In this document: piece after piece, positions 51,498 to 60,028 of the stretch
Position numbering within the stretch: the first letter of the stretch is position 1
How the letters are laid out: every line of letters starts with the position of its first letter
Source: Lewinellaceae bacterium
GTDB taxonomy: Bacteria > Bacteroidota > Bacteroidia > Chitinophagales > Saprospiraceae
Reading direction: 5' to 3'
Assembly: GCA_020636315.1 (NCBI GenBank)
Contig: JACJYA010000015.1
Location: forward strand, 1 to 64,000
Length of the DNA: 64,000 bases
Notes under the pieces: generated by a model
Database searches by the model: none
The model's input: the letters and a program-made list of their open reading frames with translations, nothing else
Told to the model about the DNA's origin: nothing
Made by a program: the position numbers and the translations under genes

Positions 51498-52844
51498 ATG
51501 AAACGAAGAAGATTTCTCCGGCAAACCTCCGCTGCCGCCGCCGGCATGGGCCTGGCCGGCATGCTCCCTGTTGAGTTTCTCGCCGCTAACCGAAAAAAGA
51601 TCTCTCCCAATGAAAAGCTGGGCGTTGCCGTCATCGGCTGTAATGGCATGGGATGGACCAATATGACCCGCCATTTCATGGTTGATGGGGTTGAATGTGT
51701 AGCCTTGTGTGATGTCGATCAAAGGGTGCTGGAAAAGCGGGCCGCTGAGGCCCAAAAGATACAGGGCAAGGCCCCCAGGCTCTACGGCGACTACCGGAAA
51801 CTGCTGGAAGATAAGGACGTCGAAGCGGTCATCATCGGCACCCCCGACCACTGGCACTGCCTGATGATGGTGGATGCCGTCCAGGCCGGTAAACACGTCT
51901 ATGTGGAGAAGCCCATTGCCAACTCCATTAAAGAATGCCGCATCATGATGGCGGCGGGGAAAAAGTATGGCAAAGTAGTACAGGTAGGGCAGTGGCAGCG
52001 CAGCGGCTCCCACTATGAAGACGCCATTGCTTATGTGCGCTCGGGAAAACTAGGCAAGATCCGCCTGGTGAAAGCCTGGGCCTATCAGGGCTGGATGAAC
52101 CCCGTCCCCATCCTGCCTGACAGTGCCCCACCGGAAGGGGTGGATTACAGCATGTGGCTGGGGCCGGCGCCTAAACGGCCCTTCAACCCCAACCGCTTCC
52201 ATTTCAACTTCCGCTGGTTCTGGGATTATGCCGGCGGGCTCATGACCGACTGGGGAGTTCATGAGATCGATATCGCCCTGTACGCCATGCAGGCCAAAGC
52301 TCCCAAATCTGTAATGGCCTCCGGCGGGAAGCTCGCTTATCCCGACGACGCCTCCGAAACGCCGGATACTCTGCAGGCGGTATTCGAATACGATGGCTTC
52401 AACATGCTCTGGGAACACGCCACCGGCATCGACAACGGAAATTACGGACGGACCGAGGGCATTGCCTTTATCGGCAACCACGCTACCCTGGTGGTCAACC
52501 GGCAGGGCTGGGAGGTCATCCCTGAAACCCAAAGGGAGGGTGGCATCACAAAGTATGAAGTGGAAGCCTTCCCGAAGCAGGAAATAGGCAGGGGGGCCGA
52601 CTACATAAAAGACCATGCCCAGAATTTCGTCGATGCCATCCGCGCCAACGACCCCGGGCTGCTCAAGTGTGGCATCGAAACAGGTGGCATCGCCGCCATC
52701 AACGCCCACATGGGCAACATCGCCTTCAAGACCGGGCGAAAGGTCTATTGGGACAACAGCATGGGGCTGTTCAAAAATGATAAAGAGGCCAGCTCCCTCA
52801 TCTCCAGGGAATATCACAATGACTGGGAGTTGCCTAAGCTGTAA
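51498..52844 (+). CDS. Gfo/Idh/MocA oxidoreductase with Tat signal
   Basis: This 448-residue NAD(P)-dependent oxidoreductase has a twin-arginine signal (KRRRFLRQTSAAAAGMGLAG), so it is exported folded with its cofactor. The Rossmann motif is GVAVIGCNGMG and the sugar-binding block is HVYVEKPIANSIKE, EKP being the family hallmark; W/Y-rich segments follow (WAYQGWMNPVPILPDS). Exported Gfo/Idh/MocA proteins of Bacteroidota act on sugars or inositols, often as glycosidases via NAD-dependent redox. The AraC-type regulator gene starts 8 bp after the stop. Confidence 0.93.
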   Translation: MKRRRFLRQTSAAAAGMGLAGMLPVEFLAANRKKISPNEKLGVAVIGCNGMGWTNMTRHFMVDGVECVALCDVDQRVLEKRAAEAQKIQGKAPRLYGDYRKLLEDKDVEAVIIGTPDHWHCLMMVDAVQAGKHVYVEKPIANSIKECRIMMAAGKKYGKVVQVGQWQRSGSHYEDAIAYVRSGKLGKIRLVKAWAYQGWMNPVPILPDSAPPEGVDYSMWLGPAPKRPFNPNRFHFNFRWFWDYAGGLMTDWGVHEIDIALYAMQAKAPKSVMASGGKLAYPDDASETPDTLQAVFEYDGFNMLWEHATGIDNGNYGRTEGIAFIGNHATLVVNRQGWEVIPETQREGGITKYEVEAFPKQEIGRGADYIKDHAQNFVDAIRANDPGLLKCGIETGGIAAINAHMGNIAFKTGRKVYWDNSMGLFKNDKEASSLISREYHNDWELPKL

Positions 52845-52852
52845 CAACTTTT

Positions 52853-53716
52853 ATGAACTATCCTGTCCGGGCGGATATCATTCCCTTGTTCCGGTGTCTG
52901 GTAGAGGCCATTCGCCCCTTTGCCGATGCCCATTCCGTTGCGGTCCGCTTTAATAGCGAACAGGAGGCCCTCGAAGCATACTATCACCCGGCGGAGCTTC
53001 TGCCTGGCCTGTGCAGGCTCCTTTGCCGGGTGGTCACCTTTACCCCCCAATCCTTTGAAGTGCTTTTGGAAGTAAGGCTGGAAGAAAGTGCTTTAAACAT
53101 ACAGGTGAGGAATACCGGCGCCAACCTCACCTATCTGGATGAGATCCAAAAAGGATTGGATTTTCCGGTAAAGGCCTCTGCACTGAAAAAAGGAGGAACC
53201 CTCTTTGACGTACGAATCCCTCTCGGGCATGAGAATGCATCGGTTGACTCCCGTAAAAAGCCCGAAAAAGAGGAGGAATATGACGTACCTGTCTTTTACA
53301 AAAAACTGCGCAGCAACCTGCAGGCCTACTCCGCCAGCATTCAAAACATGGAGCGCGCCGCCGCCGCCCGCAACCAAAAAGACGGCGTATTCCTGCAAAA
53401 GGTGAATGCCATCATTTCAGCCAACCTCAGCCGCGAAGGCTTTGACATTGACGCCCTCAGCAAAGCTCTGGCCCTGAGCCGTTCCCAGCTCTACCGGAAG
53501 CTCAAAGAGCTGATCCGGCTTTCTCCGTCTCAGTACATCCGGTTCACCCGGTTACAGAAGGCCAAAGAATTGCTGGAGACAACGGAAATGACAATAGGAG
53601 AAGTTGCCTTTCAGGCTGGATTTGTCGATAAGAGCCACTTTTCCCGGGTTTTTAAAAAACAATTCGGGTTCAATCCGTCCTACCTTAGGAAAAGCTCTGA
53701 AAAAGGCGTAAATTGA
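52853..53716 (+). CDS. AraC regulator fused to a degenerate histidine-kinase ATPase-like domain
   Basis: A 287-residue protein. The C-terminal 184-281 is an AraC HTH (LSKALALSRSQLYRKLKELI and TIGEVAFQAGFVDKSHFSRVF). Residues 1-125 resemble the HATPase of hybrid two-component regulators: LLPGLCRLLCRVVTFTP corresponds to the N box, VLLEVRLEESALNIQV to the strand pair and VRNTGANL to the G1 box, but the N-box Asn and the DxGxG glycines are missing, so ATP binding is unlikely. No phospho-acceptor His or receiver domain is present. It is probably translated with the oxidoreductase gene 8 bp upstream and may regulate it. Confidence 0.8.
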   Translation: MNYPVRADIIPLFRCLVEAIRPFADAHSVAVRFNSEQEALEAYYHPAELLPGLCRLLCRVVTFTPQSFEVLLEVRLEESALNIQVRNTGANLTYLDEIQKGLDFPVKASALKKGGTLFDVRIPLGHENASVDSRKKPEKEEEYDVPVFYKKLRSNLQAYSASIQNMERAAAARNQKDGVFLQKVNAIISANLSREGFDIDALSKALALSRSQLYRKLKELIRLSPSQYIRFTRLQKAKELLETTEMTIGEVAFQAGFVDKSHFSRVFKKQFGFNPSYLRKSSEKGVN

Positions 53717-53776
53717 AAAGGCCGGCCGGGCACTGCACACCTCAATTGACTCCTTTTCAAACCAAATCCGGGAGTC

Positions 53777-54175
53777 ATGAACAAAGCACAGGAAAACAAG
53801 CGTTTTATGCTGGAGTACTACCGCGTACTTTCGGGGCATAAAAAAACACTGGAAAAAGTCAGCCGCTTCGTAACGGACCCGAAACTCAGGGACCACATCC
53901 TTTTCTTCGAAAAGGTTTTCCCCAGATACGAACTGATACCGGACGAGATGATTGCCGAAGGCGACCGCGTCTTTGTCCGGGCCCGCCTCAAAGGAAAGCA
54001 AACCACTCCCCTGAAAGAAGGGCTCCCGCCTACGCTGAGCGAGGTGAAAACTCCATTTGCCCTCTGCTATAAAATTGAGAACGGAAAGATCGTTGACCAC
54101 TGGATGATCGCCGACCAGATGGAATTGCTGGAACAACTCGGCCTGCTTCGCAAGCCGGAGGATGCTCCGTTCTGA
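53777..54175 (+). CDS. NTF2/SnoaL-like protein, first of a pair
   Basis: This 132-residue protein fits the SnoaL-like/ester-cyclase part of the NTF2 fold: helices (RFMLEYYRVLSGHKKTLEKVSRF), the FEKVFPRYELIPDEMIAEGDRVFVRARLKG strands, and the C-terminal ENGKIVDHWMIADQMELLEQLG block, the GKIxxHW motif of the family. No export signal. A paralogue follows 118 bp downstream with the same layout. Catalytic activity cannot be read from the sequence. Confidence 0.82.
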   Translation: MNKAQENKRFMLEYYRVLSGHKKTLEKVSRFVTDPKLRDHILFFEKVFPRYELIPDEMIAEGDRVFVRARLKGKQTTPLKEGLPPTLSEVKTPFALCYKIENGKIVDHWMIADQMELLEQLGLLRKPEDAPF

Positions 54176-54293
54176 AAAAGCTCCGGCTATTAATATCACC
54201 ATTCCTTCCATGCAACCTACAGACCACCTTTTGGAACATACTGGCTACCGCTCCTCCTTAAATTCTTAATAAATTCCCTGGAAAACCAGGATT

Positions 54294-54671
54294 ATGGAAA
54301 GAGCCGAGAAAAACCGCCGGTTCCTGCTTGGTTTCTTCCAGGCACTTAACAGTGCGGAGAAAAAAAGTGAGGTCCTGTCCAGGTACATTACCGACCCTCA
54401 GTTGCTGGAACATTTCGGCTTTATGGAAAACATCATCCCCCGGTTCAGAATATTGGTGGACGAAATAACAGCGGAAGAACAGCGTGTCATTATAAAGGCG
54501 CGCTTTTCCGGCGTACCGGAAAAGGAACTGAGCGTTTCAGAGAATATTGAGATACCGTTTGCGATGGGATACTACATCGAAAAGGAAAAGATCGTAAACC
54601 ACTGGATGATCACCGATAAACTGGCCGTTTTAGAACAACTGGGCATGGGAAGGATAATGCCTCTGAAATAA
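54294..54671 (+). CDS. NTF2/SnoaL-like protein, second of a pair
   Basis: A 125-residue paralogue of the previous gene, about one third identical by eye, sharing RRFLLGFFQALN, FMENIIPRFRILVDEITAEEQRVIIKARF and EKEKIVNHWMITDKLAVLEQLGMG. The two look like a tandem duplication that diverged. Start at ATG 54294. Confidence 0.82.
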   Translation: MERAEKNRRFLLGFFQALNSAEKKSEVLSRYITDPQLLEHFGFMENIIPRFRILVDEITAEEQRVIIKARFSGVPEKELSVSENIEIPFAMGYYIEKEKIVNHWMITDKLAVLEQLGMGRIMPLK

Positions 54672-54938
54672 TCCAATACTTCAGAACCAAATTTGAACAA
54701 ACAGGATCCGTTTTTCCCTGTACAGCCCCAAACCAAATAAGTAGATGGACTGAATTAATGAATTAGCGAATTTTACCCGGCTAAGCCAAAGCGAAGACGG
54801 GGACTGAATACCGGCGGCTTACCCCATGCTTTTAGCCTCCGTATTTTTGTCCAGGTACTTACATCCTTCTGATGCCCAGTTTGCCTTCCTTCCTGCAAAT
54901 CGCCCGTATTACAATTCGTCTAACCAAAATTGCAAACC

Positions 54939-56444
54939 ATGAAGACAAAATCTTTATTCTCACCGGGCAGAGGGAAGCCACCAAAAGTTGCCCTTTTGTG
55001 CATTCTGAGTATCTTATGCCTGTCGCTTTCTGCCCAGGAAGAGGGCTTTTTTGCCGCCCCGGTTGAGGTGGCTGATGAATTCGGTATGGACATCACTCCA
55101 ACGGAAGCTAACCTGGCTTTCCCTGCCCTGGCTGACATCGACGGAGATGGCGACCTGGATCTGTTCTACAGCAGCCGGGAGCTAAATTCGGCCACCTCCT
55201 GTTGGGAGGTTACCGCTTTTGATTATTATGAAAACCAGGGTTCCGATGAATGCCCTGAGTTTGTAAAGCAGCAGGGGCCTCCTTTCGGGCTGCCCGGCGA
55301 TATTGCAGTGGCCCAGTTTGTTGACATTGATGCCGATGGCGACCTGGATCTTTATTCCAGCAACCACTGCTATGCCAGCACCATTTCTTACTTCGAGAAT
55401 ACGGGCAGCGCCACCGCGCCGGCGTTCAGCAATACTCCCACCCTTAGTTATCCCATTAACGGAGTCTTATTCAGCATGATCGTCTTTGGAGACCTGGATA
55501 ATGACGGCGATTACGACGGCCTCATCAATGGCATCCGCCCCGGTGTATTTTTGTACCTCGAAAATACAGGGACGCCTGAGCAACCCCAATACACAGTTCC
55601 GGTTGAAAACCCCTTTGGACTGGAGGTCCCGCCCCCCAACGGCTCTGAATGGTCTCTTTTAACCGATTGGGATTGTGACGGCGACCTGGACGTACTCAAC
55701 TCCCACCTTCTTCTTAGCACCGGACACAATGATTGGCTGGTATATTATCACGAAAATGCCGGCACACCGGAAACCCCCGGTTTCCTGCCTCCGGTTTTCA
55801 CCGGCGACACCCTGGTCGTTGCCACTCTGGGCGACCTGGATGGCGATGGCGACCTGGACCTGCTGTCCGATGAATATTTCTACAAAAACATCACCCAGCC
55901 CAAAGGATGTGTTACGGAGCCCATTGCCAGCTTCAGTTATGGTATTGTGTTAGGCACCGGGACGGTTGAATTCTTTAATGAATCCATTGTTACTGCGCCG
56001 GACTGCCGGGAGGCTAAATGGCTGTGGGATTTCGGGGATGGAGCTACAAGTGAGGAGGAAAACCCCCAACATACCTATTCTGCTTCAGGAAATTATACGG
56101 TGCGCCTGATCGTGGAAGATGTGGCCGGCAGCGACACCATAGAACAAGTATTGGATGTTGTTGCCGGATTGCGCAGCGAGCCGGTTCAGGGCTATTTCAT
56201 TGTCTATCCCAACCCCGCCACGGATTTTATCTGCCTCGAACCGAAAACGGAAGGTGCACTTTCCTCCGGCGGCCGGATTGACGTTTTTGATATGCTGGGG
56301 CAGAAAGTGCAAGCCCTGGATATTGGCCCGGCGGCGAGTATTCGGGTCAATGTGAAAGAGCTGCCGGCCGGCAACTATCTGTTGAAGATCCGTCTGGATA
56401 AGCTGTCGCTGGCGGGCCATTTTATTAAAACAGCCGCTCCGTAA
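54939..56444 (+). CDS. Secreted FG-GAP/PKD protein with T9SS sorting domain
   Basis: This 501-residue protein has a signal peptide (LLCILSILCLSLSAQ). Five calcium-binding FG-GAP motifs follow (DIDGDGDLDLF, DIDADGDLDLY, DLDNDGDYDGL, DWDCDGDLDVL, DLDGDGDLDLL), then a PKD domain (KWLWDFGDGATSEEENPQHTY) near 345-405 and a type A T9SS sorting domain at the end (GYFIVYPNPATDFICL ... LPAGNYLLKIRL). It is therefore a cell-surface protein exported by type IX secretion. Upstream, 54672-54938, holds no gene. Confidence 0.9.
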   Translation: MKTKSLFSPGRGKPPKVALLCILSILCLSLSAQEEGFFAAPVEVADEFGMDITPTEANLAFPALADIDGDGDLDLFYSSRELNSATSCWEVTAFDYYENQGSDECPEFVKQQGPPFGLPGDIAVAQFVDIDADGDLDLYSSNHCYASTISYFENTGSATAPAFSNTPTLSYPINGVLFSMIVFGDLDNDGDYDGLINGIRPGVFLYLENTGTPEQPQYTVPVENPFGLEVPPPNGSEWSLLTDWDCDGDLDVLNSHLLLSTGHNDWLVYYHENAGTPETPGFLPPVFTGDTLVVATLGDLDGDGDLDLLSDEYFYKNITQPKGCVTEPIASFSYGIVLGTGTVEFFNESIVTAPDCREAKWLWDFGDGATSEEENPQHTYSASGNYTVRLIVEDVAGSDTIEQVLDVVAGLRSEPVQGYFIVYPNPATDFICLEPKTEGALSSGGRIDVFDMLGQKVQALDIGPAASIRVNVKELPAGNYLLKIRLDKLSLAGHFIKTAAP

Positions 56445-56470
56445 ACCACCCGCTGATGCCGGAAGAACAG

Positions 56471-56886
56471 GAGTCATGCGAATCAGGGGCTAAATCCATT
56501 CGCCAATATGATATCGGAGGCCTCAGGCGGAGCACCCATTAAGGCTTGTACCATTAGGCACAAAATGTCGGTAGGGGAGATCCCAATTGGGCCTTTCCGT
56601 GCCGCCCGCGAGCGCTGAGGCCTCCGCCAGAGGCTTCAGCCGCCGGTGGAAGCTGCTCAGCGGCCTCCGTCGGCCATAGCCTTTGGCGGCGGACGAGGCG
56701 CTAGGTACGGCATATTAATAATTCCCTCATGGGTATGTTCCGTACCCTTCTTCGTAGGCAGAAGCCCACTTCGACGGGCGGAGGCCTACGGCACGGGCAA
56801 TGCTTCCCCGTGGCATTATCTACCGATATTTCGTCCCTACGGGACTTCAAAAATATGCTTCGTTTAGTCCCTGCTTCGCATGAGTC
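56471..56886. mobile_element. MITE-like element with ~24-bp terminal inverted repeats
   Basis: Left end GAGTCATGCGAATCAGGGGC and right end (reverse complement) GACTCATGCGAAGCAGGGAC agree at 21 of 24 bases over 56471-56494 and 56863-56886. Internally GCTGAGGCCTC/GAGGCTTCAGC (56614-56640) forms a stem, and TCGTCCCTACGGGACTT is a near-palindrome. No ORF of coding character is inside. A truncated copy of one end is at 22537-22574. Together with the next element it fills most of the 626-bp gap before pckA. Confidence 0.65.
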
Positions 56887-56887
56887 A

Positions 56888-57044
56888 AGGCTGTCTCAAA
56901 AGAGTAAATCAAAATTTTGCCTCAAAATAATATTCTGCATTAGCTGCCCGTCCGGTTCTCCCCTTCGGGGAGTTAGAGGGGCTGGGACGGGCAGCGGGAC
57001 ATTATTTTGCACCCCGTTTCAGATCCTTACTTGTGAGACAGCCT
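56888..57044. mobile_element. 157-bp MITE-like element with 11-bp perfect terminal inverted repeats
   Basis: AGGCTGTCTCA (56888-56898) and TGAGACAGCCT (57034-57044) are perfect inverted repeats. The centre folds into a long hairpin: CTGCCCGTCC (56945-56954) faces GGACGGGCAG (56986-56995) with CTCCCC-TTC-GGGGAG nested inside. It directly abuts the element at 56471-56886. Confidence 0.6.
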
Positions 57045-57070
57045 CGAACTACTATCTACAGGAACCGCCC

Positions 57071-58648
57071 CTATTTCGGCCCGGCGGCGACAATATCCGG
57101 ATGGACGCCTTCCTCAAACTGTTTGAAGTTTTCCTGGAACAGGTGCACGAGTTTGGCCATTGTCTGGTCATAAGCGGTGTGGTCTTCCCAGGTATCTCTG
57201 GGTTGGAGCACTTCATCCGGTACATTGGGACAAGCCACGGGAACTTTCAACCCGAAGTGAGGCTCTGAAATGGTTTTCACCCCTTCAAAATCTCCGTTGT
57301 GGATAGCGTCGATGATGGCGCGGGTGTATTTCAGTTTGATCCTGGAACCCACGCCGAACGGCCCGCCGGTCCAGCCGGTATTGACCAGCCATGCTTTGGC
57401 GTTGTGGTCCCGGATCTTTTCGGCCAGCAGTTCAGCATATTTATTGGGGTGCCACATCATGAAAGCAGCTCCGAAGCAGGCGGAGAATGTCGCTTCCGGC
57501 TCGGTAACCCCCATTTCCGTGCCGGCCACCTTTGCCGTGTAACCGGCAATGAAGTGATAACTGGCCTGCTCAGGAGTGAGTAGGCTTACAGGGGGAAGAA
57601 CCCCGAAGGCATCACAGGTCAGGAAAATGACGTGGCTAGGATGGCCTGCGACGCAGGGAATCTGAACGTTATCGATGAAATGAATGGGATAAGACGCCCG
57701 GGTATTCTGAGTGATTGAAGTGTCGTGGTAATTCACCTCCCGCGTTTTTTTGTTATAAACCACATTTTCCAGGACCGTTCCGAAGCGGATGGCATTGAAA
57801 ATATCAGGTTCCTTTTCTGCACTGAGGTCAATTGCCTTGGCGTAACACCCTCCTTCAATATTGAACACGCCGGTATCCGTCCAGCAATGCTCGTCATCGC
57901 CGATGAGTTTCCGTTTTGGGTCAGCACTTAAAGTCGTTTTGCCGGTTCCGGACAAGCCGAAAAGGACGGAAACATCACCCTCCTTGCCTACGTTGGCGGA
58001 GCAGTGCATAGGCATGACATTTTCCAGGGGCATCAGGTAATTCATGACCGAAAAGATGCCTTTTTTCATTTCCCCTGCATACTCCGTTCCGAGAATGACG
58101 ATCTCTTTGCGTTCCAGGTCCAGGTCGATACTGGTGCGGGAGGTCATCTGTGAGGTATATCGGTTGGCGGGAAAGGTTCCGCCGTTGAAGATGACGTAGT
58201 CCGGTTCTCCAAAATCGGCCAGTTCCTCTTCCGTCGGCATGATGAGCATATTCTGCATGAAAAGAGCATGGTAGGCCCGGGTACAGATCACCCTGCATTT
58301 CAGTCGGTAGTGGGGGTCCCAGCCGGCAAAAGCATCGACAACGAAAACGCGTTCACGAGTGTTCAGGTAATCGAGAGCGCGTTCGCGGTTGATCATGAAG
58401 GTGTGCTTGTCGAGAGGTATGTTGATCGCTCCCCAGTCAATATGGCTTTCGGAAGGTGACTCTTTCACTATTCGTTTATCTTTTGGGCTACGGCCGGTTT
58501 TTTCACCGGAGTAAACCAAAAGGGCGCCGACATCAGAAATGGCGGTCCCTTTCTCGCTTCGCAGAGCAATTTCATATAATTCCGGAACGCTGGTGTTCCG
58601 GTGAATGGTCTTGACGTAGATCTGGTATTTTTCGAGATTGAAGGCCAC
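57071..58648 (-). CDS. pckA: Phosphoenolpyruvate carboxykinase (ATP)
   Basis: This 525-residue enzyme converts oxaloacetate and ATP to phosphoenolpyruvate, the entry to gluconeogenesis. The P-loop is LSGTGKTTLSADP, the metal site includes HCWTDTGVFNIEGG, and the oxaloacetate/Arg motif is EKTGRSPKDKR. The length and P-loop mark the ATP-dependent type. The start is GTG at 58648; no in-frame ATG lies before a promoter-like TATATTTG 53 bp upstream. The gap downstream of the stop holds two MITE-like elements. Confidence 0.96.
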   Translation of the reverse strand: MAFNLEKYQIYVKTIHRNTSVPELYEIALRSEKGTAISDVGALLVYSGEKTGRSPKDKRIVKESPSESHIDWGAINIPLDKHTFMINRERALDYLNTRERVFVVDAFAGWDPHYRLKCRVICTRAYHALFMQNMLIMPTEEELADFGEPDYVIFNGGTFPANRYTSQMTSRTSIDLDLERKEIVILGTEYAGEMKKGIFSVMNYLMPLENVMPMHCSANVGKEGDVSVLFGLSGTGKTTLSADPKRKLIGDDEHCWTDTGVFNIEGGCYAKAIDLSAEKEPDIFNAIRFGTVLENVVYNKKTREVNYHDTSITQNTRASYPIHFIDNVQIPCVAGHPSHVIFLTCDAFGVLPPVSLLTPEQASYHFIAGYTAKVAGTEMGVTEPEATFSACFGAAFMMWHPNKYAELLAEKIRDHNAKAWLVNTGWTGGPFGVGSRIKLKYTRAIIDAIHNGDFEGVKTISEPHFGLKVPVACPNVPDEVLQPRDTWEDHTAYDQTMAKLVHLFQENFKQFEEGVHPDIVAAGPK

Positions 58649-58700
58649 GATGTTTATTTTTGTTGAACAATGGAAAATCGACCTGTCGGAGGATCACGTT

Positions 58701-58708
58701 CAAATATA
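58701..58708 (-). promoter_or_regulatory. Bacteroidota-type -7 promoter element TATATTTG (minus strand)
   Basis: Exact TAnnTTTG match on the minus strand, 53 bp upstream of the pckA GTG start. The rest of 58649-58899 holds no gene. Confidence 0.45.
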
Positions 58709-58899
58709 TGTCACTCTCTCCAATCTTCCCATGTGATGAGGTTGCTTTTATGGATAAAAAAGAAAACCACCGACTACGAATGGCAATAGAATTATGTTTA
58801 ATTTGTGGAAATAGTGGTTTGGCGCATTGATCGTACCCGCCGGATAATCAAATGAGCCCGGCACATAAGATTTGCGGGATGGCAAAAACCGGAATAAAT

Positions 58900-60003
58900 A
58901 TGAGAATTTTCTTTTTGGCGGCCTGCCTGAGCATAGGTGCAATATCCTTTCCACTTTCTCTGGAAGCCCAAAACCCCGGCCACACCACTACTCATCCCTA
59001 TGAGGACGGGCCCTATATCTTTTTTGAAAACGGCCAGGCCATCGCCCGCTGGGTAACCGAAAATGGCCTTGAAGAAGACACCCTGCGCGATGGGCGCCCT
59101 GCCAAAATATTTAGTGGCGCTTTCGATGCTTTCGATCCTGCCTACCTGGATCTCGAGGATACGTTTCAGCCGGCTCCGACAGCAAACTTCAAAAAGGTAA
59201 GCCGGGTGGCGGCGGTCAGTGACATCCACGGCCAATACGGCCTGCTGATCCGCCTGCTAACGGCCCATCAAATCATCGATAATGATGGCAACTGGGCCTT
59301 CGGGCAGGGGCATCTGGTAGTATTGGGTGACATTTTTGACCGGGGAGATGAAGTAACCAGCCTCTTGTGGTTTATCTATAAACTGGAAAAGCAGGCGGAA
59401 AAGGCGGGAGGAATGGTGCATTACCTGCTGGGCAACCATGAGATTATGGCCTTAAAAGGCGACCTCAGATACATCAACAAAAAATACCGCTACACCATGG
59501 CCGCAATGGGGATGCCTTATGATAAGCTATTCGGGCCGGATACTTACCTGGGCCGATGGCTGCGCTCCAAACCGGTAGCCATCTCCATTAATAAAACCGC
59601 GTTTGTACATGCAGGCTTCTCTAAAACCCTTCTGAGCCTGGGACTCAATTTTGATGCCATTAATTCCCTTTTCAGGGAGCATATCATCGACCAGCCGGAG
59701 GATAGTATCCTTGCCGATCCCTATCTGGCCTTTCTCTATTCGGAGGATGGCCCGGTCTGGTACAGAGGTTATTTTGAGGAAGGGTTCACCAAATGGCAGG
59801 CTTCAGAAATTCTGGGCAGGTTGGGTGAAAGGCATATCGTAGTAGGCCACACCTCCTTTCATGAGATCGTTTCTTTGTTTCACAATAAGATCATTGGCAT
59901 CGACTCAAGTATAAAAAACGGAAAAAACGGAGAAATACTGCTCATCAACAAGAAGAAATTTTATAGGGGTACTTTAAATGGGAAATTGATAAGGATCAAG
60001 TAA
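58900..60003 (+). CDS. Secreted PPP-family metallophosphatase (Shewanella-like phosphatase type)
   Basis: A 367-residue protein with signal peptide (RIFFLAACLSIGAISFPLSL), so it works outside the cytoplasm. The metal motifs of PPP phosphatases are all present: SDIHGQ (107-112), GDIFDRGD (143-150), GNHE (178-181), HAGF (237-240) and GHTSFHE (316-322). The PPP family removes phosphate from Ser/Thr or Tyr residues in proteins; the Shewanella-like branch is known to be dual specific. The ATG at 58900 gives the signal peptide directly; upstream starts at 58852 or 58879 would bury it. The first kinase-like gene follows after 25 bp. Confidence 0.88.
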   Translation: MRIFFLAACLSIGAISFPLSLEAQNPGHTTTHPYEDGPYIFFENGQAIARWVTENGLEEDTLRDGRPAKIFSGAFDAFDPAYLDLEDTFQPAPTANFKKVSRVAAVSDIHGQYGLLIRLLTAHQIIDNDGNWAFGQGHLVVLGDIFDRGDEVTSLLWFIYKLEKQAEKAGGMVHYLLGNHEIMALKGDLRYINKKYRYTMAAMGMPYDKLFGPDTYLGRWLRSKPVAISINKTAFVHAGFSKTLLSLGLNFDAINSLFREHIIDQPEDSILADPYLAFLYSEDGPVWYRGYFEEGFTKWQASEILGRLGERHIVVGHTSFHEIVSLFHNKIIGIDSSIKNGKNGEILLINKKKFYRGTLNGKLIRIK

Positions 60004-60028
60004 GCAATTATTTCTAAACCCTGGAATT

